From NCBI GenBank assembly GCA_946529215.1, contig CAMMZC010000007.1, positions 1 through 64,000 on the forward strand: a stretch of DNA of 64,000 nt. Direction: 5' to 3'. The notes beneath the pieces were generated by a model. The model had not been told where the DNA came from. It searched no databases and worked only from the letters and a program-made list of their open reading frames with translations. The translations under genes were made by a program, and so were the position numbers. The stretch is from an uncultured Clostridia bacterium (GTDB taxonomy: Bacteria > Bacillota > Clostridia > TANB77 > CAG-508). Positions 60,577-64,000 of this stretch are shown in pieces; the first letter of the stretch is position 1, and the number at the start of each line of letters is the position of its first letter.

Positions 60577-61248
60577 ATGGGAAAGGTAATTAGAGTTAGA
60601 AGAAGAAAAGATGGAACATTAAACAAGAGAGAAAAGGCTATATTAAAGGCAATTGAAAAATCTGTAGAGCAAAAAGGATATGCTCCTTCAGTTAGAGAAA
60701 TTGGAAAAGAAGTTGGACTAAGTTCAACAGCAACAGTACATGGCTATTTAGCTAGACTTCAAGACACAGGTTATATCAAGAAAGAAGATAATAAAGGTAG
60801 AACATTAAAGCTATTAAAAAATAGTTCAGGAGAACCAATAACAGATAAAAGAAAGGATTTCTATACAGATAGAGAGTTGGTAGATGTGCCATTAGTAGGA
60901 AAGATTACAGCAGGAGCACCAATTTTAGCAGTAGAAAACATAACAGATACATTCCCAATTCCATTAGATTTTGTTGGAAATTCAGATAGCTTCATGCTTA
61001 CTGTTAGAGGAGAAAGTATGATAGAAGCTGGAATTTTAAATGGAGACTACATTTTAGTTAGAAGACAAAATAATGCCACAAATGGTGAAATAGTAGTTGC
61101 CTTAATAGATGATGAAGCTACTGTTAAAACTTTCTATAAAGAGAAAGACCATATTCGTCTTCAACCAGAAAATTCTACAATGGATCCGATAATTGTACCA
61201 GATTGCGAAATTTTAGGAAAAGTAATAGGTGTATTTAGAAAAATGTAA
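60577..61248 (+). CDS. lexA: SOS repressor LexA
   Basis: A 223-residue repressor that blocks DNA-repair genes until RecA filaments trigger self-cleavage. Residues about 15-85 are the winged helix (SVREIGKEVGLSSTATVHGY). The cleavage site is Ala112-Gly113 in ITAGAPI. The catalytic pair is Ser147 in RGESMIEAG and Lys184 in ATVKTFY. Start ATG with GGAAGG site. The MGKVIRVRRRKDGTLNKREK extension at the N-terminus is longer and more basic than usual. Autoregulation cannot be confirmed because no SOS box is seen. Confidence 0.94.
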   Translation: MGKVIRVRRRKDGTLNKREKAILKAIEKSVEQKGYAPSVREIGKEVGLSSTATVHGYLARLQDTGYIKKEDNKGRTLKLLKNSSGEPITDKRKDFYTDRELVDVPLVGKITAGAPILAVENITDTFPIPLDFVGNSDSFMLTVRGESMIEAGILNGDYILVRRQNNATNGEIVVALIDDEATVKTFYKEKDHIRLQPENSTMDPIIVPDCEILGKVIGVFRKM

Positions 61249-61345
61249 TTAATTGCTGCAATTTGCGGCAAGAGATGTTTTATTATTCAATTGAATATGC
61301 CGTAAATTGCAACAAATAACGTACTAAGAAAGGTATAATTAAATA

Positions 61346-62275
61346 ATGAAAAAAAAGAAATTTAAATTAAAATTAAAAAATCCAAAAAGACTATTGATTT
61401 TTATAGGAATTATTATTATACTATTTATAATTATATTTGCAAATAAAAAAGAAAAAATAAATCAAAAAGATTATATTTCGTTAATTGTAAATAATGAAGA
61501 TATAACAAATAAATTGCAAAATGAAATCATTATTAAAGACAATGTTCAATATTTGAGTTTTGAAGATATAAAAAATTTTTTAGATGAAAATATTTATTTA
61601 GAAGGAAAAAATGTTATTACAACAAGTGATAGAAAAGTTACTTATCTTAAAATTAATGATAATAGTCTAGAAATAAATGGTTCTACAATTCAAATTACAG
61701 GGCAAATGTTTAAAGCAGAAAAAGAAAAAATATATCTTCCAATCTCGCAAATGCAAAATTCTTATGATATAGAATTTTTATACAATTCAGAATATAAAAA
61801 TATTGTTATAAGCAGTTTTTCAAATAAAAAAGAATGTGCTACTTTAAAAAAAGATTGTTCTATTAAAGAAAAAATGAGTAATTCTTCAAATACACTTGAA
61901 AAACTAAAAAAAGACGATAAAGTTGTATTTGTTTCAAAAGAAAAAGGGTGGGCTAAAGTTATATCAAAAAATGGAAGTTTAGGCTATGTAAAAGAAAAAC
62001 TTTTAAAAGATTTTGTAGTGGAAAGAGAAGAGATAAACCAAGAAGAAACTACTATAGAAGAACCAAAATACAAAAAAGATATAACCAAAAGTAACATCGA
62101 AAAGTATAAAAATAGAAAGAAATTAATTAACAAGATTATAGAAGAAGCAGTTAACAAAAAATATAATAGTGTAAAAATAATTTATAGCAAAGATAAAGAA
62201 GCACAGGATTTCAAAAGATTTAAGATAGAGGCTACAGCAATGTTAAAAGAAAGTGGAATTACAGCAGTTTTTTAA
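61346..62275 (+). CDS. Membrane-anchored SH3-like protein, probable remnant of a GH18 spore-type hydrolase
   Basis: A 309-residue protein. A basic stretch and helix RLLIFIGIIIILFIIIFA (residues 15-32) anchor it. Residues about 45-160 resemble a copper amine oxidase N-terminal-type stalk domain (VQYLSFEDIKNFLDENIYLE, IYLPISQMQNSYDIEFLYNS). Residues about 165-225 are an SH3-like domain (LEKLKKDDKVVFVSKEKGWA). The last 50 residues RKKLINKIIEEAVNKKYNSV then KRFKIEATAMLKESGIT look like a middle piece of GH18 catalytic domains, but the first part of that domain and the DxxDxDxE motif are missing. I infer an eroded YaaH/YdhD-like hydrolase with a retained binding part. It may still bind cell wall. 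Confidence 0.6.
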   Translation: MKKKKFKLKLKNPKRLLIFIGIIIILFIIIFANKKEKINQKDYISLIVNNEDITNKLQNEIIIKDNVQYLSFEDIKNFLDENIYLEGKNVITTSDRKVTYLKINDNSLEINGSTIQITGQMFKAEKEKIYLPISQMQNSYDIEFLYNSEYKNIVISSFSNKKECATLKKDCSIKEKMSNSSNTLEKLKKDDKVVFVSKEKGWAKVISKNGSLGYVKEKLLKDFVVEREEINQEETTIEEPKYKKDITKSNIEKYKNRKKLINKIIEEAVNKKYNSVKIIYSKDKEAQDFKRFKIEATAMLKESGITAVF

Positions 62276-62346
62276 AAGAGTAATTAAAAACAACAGATAA
62301 TTATTTTAAATAATATTTTGTGCCTTTATGAAAGGAATGTCAAAAA

Positions 62347-63429
62347 ATGAAAAATAAAAAATTAATCATAATTGCAATAGTTTTAGGTATATTTATTATA
62401 GGGATTATTTCAAGCATTATTTGGTACATTACAGGATTAAATGCTGTAAAAAAAGAAAATGCAGAAACAAAAGTAGTAGAAATACAAGAAGGAACAAGGA
62501 CAGAAGGTATTTTAGAATTACTTAAAAAAGAAAATTTAATAAAAAATAAATATGCTTCAGCATTATATATGAAATTAAATAATGTGAAAGGCTTACAGGC
62601 AGGTAAATATCAGCTTTCTCAAGATATGTCTGCAAAAGATATATTAAGAAAAATTGCCTCGGGTGAAGTATTTGATGAAACTGTAAAAATAACTTTTAAA
62701 GAAGGCAAAAATATGAGATGGATAGCTAAAACTATAGCAGAAGAGACTAACAATACAGAAGATGATGTGTATTCTTTGCTTAAAGATAAACAATATATAA
62801 ATTCTTTAATACAGAAATATTGGTTTATAACAACAATAGTTACAAATGAAAACATATATTATCCATTAGAAGGGTATTTATATCCAGATACATATATATT
62901 CGAAAATAAAGATGTATCAGTTAAAACAATTTTTAATATAATGCTTAATAATACAGATAAAATTCTAAAAAAATATCAAACACAAATAAACCAAAGTGGA
63001 CTAAGTGTTCATCAATTACTTACAATCGCTTCTATTATAGAACTAGAAGGTAATGATGAAACATCTAGATATGGAATTTCAAGTGTAATCTATAATAGAT
63101 TAAGAGCAAAAATGTCACTTGGAAGTGATGTTACAACTTATTATGCTATGCAAGTTGATATGGGTGAAAGAAATCTTTATTCAAGTGAGCTAAAAACAGC
63201 TAATCCATATAATACAAGAGGACCAAATATGAGTGGAAAACTTCCAATTGGTCCAATAGGAAACCCTTCAGAAGAATCTATCAATGCGGCATTAAATCCA
63301 ACAAAATCTAATTATCTATATTTTGTTGCAGATTCAAATGGAAAGATTTATTTTACTTCGACTTATGTTGAACATCAAAATCTTATAAAAAACTTGCAAA
63401 AACAAGGACTTTGGTATGAATATAATTGA
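62347..63429 (+). CDS. mltG: Endolytic transglycosylase MltG
   Basis: A 360-residue membrane-anchored enzyme that cuts nascent glycan strands and may set their length. A helix at residues 4-30 anchors it. A LysM-like region (EGTRTEGILELLKKENLIKN) and the YceG catalytic core follow; the catalytic Glu is Glu232 in TIASIIELEGND, and GSDVTTYYAMQ, NPYNTRGPNMSGKLPIGPIG and YFVADSNGKIYFTSTYVEH are family motifs. AGGAATG precedes the ATG. It follows the SH3 protein by about 70 nt and may share its transcript. Together with murE-mraY-ftsW-murG it makes this end of the window rich in wall synthesis. Confidence 0.95.
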   Translation: MKNKKLIIIAIVLGIFIIGIISSIIWYITGLNAVKKENAETKVVEIQEGTRTEGILELLKKENLIKNKYASALYMKLNNVKGLQAGKYQLSQDMSAKDILRKIASGEVFDETVKITFKEGKNMRWIAKTIAEETNNTEDDVYSLLKDKQYINSLIQKYWFITTIVTNENIYYPLEGYLYPDTYIFENKDVSVKTIFNIMLNNTDKILKKYQTQINQSGLSVHQLLTIASIIELEGNDETSRYGISSVIYNRLRAKMSLGSDVTTYYAMQVDMGERNLYSSELKTANPYNTRGPNMSGKLPIGPIGNPSEESINAALNPTKSNYLYFVADSNGKIYFTSTYVEHQNLIKNLQKQGLWYEYN

Positions 63430-63504
63430 CAAATCTAGTTTATTAATATAATGCACAATTATAATTATAATTTGCATTTTTTAAATAAAAAAGGAGTCTT
63501 TATT

Positions 63505-64000
63505 ATGAAAAAGATTTTATTTAAGGGCTGTGGAACAGCTATTTCAACTCCATTTAATGAAGAGGGAGTTAATTTAAAAGAATTTGCTAAGTTAGTAGAA
63601 GAGCAAATTAAAAATCAAGTAGATGCAATTATTGTTTGTGGAACTACAGGTGAATCAGCTACAATGACAGAAGAAGAAAGATTACAAACAATAGAATGTG
63701 CAGTGAAAACTTCAAATGGAAGAGTACCAATTATTGCAGGTACTGGTTCGAACAATACAAAAGCAGTTATAGAGATGAACAAAAAAGTGGAAAAATTAGG
63801 AGTAGATGGACTTTTAATAGTAACTCCATACTACAATAAAACGACACAACAAGGACTTATTGAACATTACAAAATTATAGCACAAAATACTAATTTACCA
63901 ATAATTTTATACAATGTGCCTAGTAGAACAGGCGTAAATATCAAGCCGGAAACATGTTTAGAATTGTCAAAAATAGAAAATATTGTCGCTATAAAAGAAG
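63505..64000 (+). CDS. dapA: 4-hydroxy-tetrahydrodipicolinate synthase, 5' part
   Basis: The first 165 codons of an enzyme of about 295 residues that joins pyruvate and aspartate semialdehyde on the lysine/DAP pathway. FKGCGTAISTPFNEEGVNLK is the start, CGTTGESATMTEEER binds pyruvate, TPYYNKTTQQGL and LYNVPSRTG hold the two Tyr, and the Schiff-base Lys164 in VAIKE is among the last codons present. The gene runs off the window. An AAAGGAG site precedes the ATG. It supplies meso-DAP for murE. Confidence 0.96.
   Translation, partial: MKKILFKGCGTAISTPFNEEGVNLKEFAKLVEEQIKNQVDAIIVCGTTGESATMTEEERLQTIECAVKTSNGRVPIIAGTGSNNTKAVIEMNKKVEKLGVDGLLIVTPYYNKTTQQGLIEHYKIIAQNTNLPIILYNVPSRTGVNIKPETCLELSKIENIVAIKE

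Overview
The window is AT-rich chromosomal DNA from a low-GC Firmicute, most likely an uncultured gut-type member of Clostridia. The supporting signs are consensus sigma-A promoters (TTGACA-17-TATAAT), strong AGGAGG-type ribosome binding sites, a SAM-I riboswitch in front of metK, a DAP-type murE plus dapA, LexA, AddA, ClpC, VanW and SpaA-type surface proteins, and standard codon use. I infer this from gene content; no 16S rRNA gene is present.

Layout. 1-5.6 kb: SAM riboswitch and metK, a Big_2 surface protein, a DUF362 protein, a HerA-like ATPase, rpmF and secG, with short GGGACGGAGG repeats between genes. 5.7-11.4 kb: a NUDIX protein, an Rpn-family PD-(D/E)XK protein, a large secreted thioester/SpaA-type protein and a small ORF. 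11.5-14 kb: clpC. 14-19.1 kb is an accessory island. It holds a self-promoted structured RNA (possibly raiA-type), a PBECR4-like nuclease ORF with no normal start codon, a second self-promoted RNA built from two tandem tRNA-like modules, an AAA/DUF4143 ATPase preceded by three direct repeats phased at 32 nt, a HAD fragment, a NUDIX hydrolase and a frameshifted membrane-protein gene. Three copies of a hairpin repeat lie inside it.

19.1-30.2 kb: hpt, a protein with two homologous halves, uvrC-addA, then yraN-dprA and comM on the minus strand (DNA repair and DNA uptake). 30.5-40.5 kb: an M15-like/peptidoglycan-binding protein, YitT, YfhO, LOG, RNHCP and zinc-ribbon proteins, a TPR protein, fba, smpB and a small unknown gene. 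40.7-44.7 kb: three glycosyltransferase genes, one a GT2-GT4 fusion. 44.8-48.7 kb: priA-def-fmt. 48.8-51.2 kb: two secreted low-complexity membrane-anchored proteins and a VanW protein. 51.5-56.8 kb: a cell-wall cluster murE-mraY-ftsW-murG that lacks murF and murD and carries two nearly identical 180-bp hairpin elements in its gaps. 56.9-64 kb: an orphan histidine kinase, another glycosyltransferase with an overlapping small gene, tRNA-Leu, lexA, an apparently eroded SH3/GH18-type protein, mltG and the 5' part of dapA.

The candidate undescribed system is the 14.0-15.7 kb block: a BECR-fold (RNase-like) ORF with an apparent AUA start, flanked by two independently transcribed structured RNAs, one of which mimics tRNA acceptor and T arms in tandem. 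The hypothesis that the RNA is a decoy, substrate or antitoxin for the nuclease is inference. The DNA architecture itself (promoters, stems, terminator, T-loop motifs, lack of an ATG/GTG/TTG start) is read directly from the sequence.
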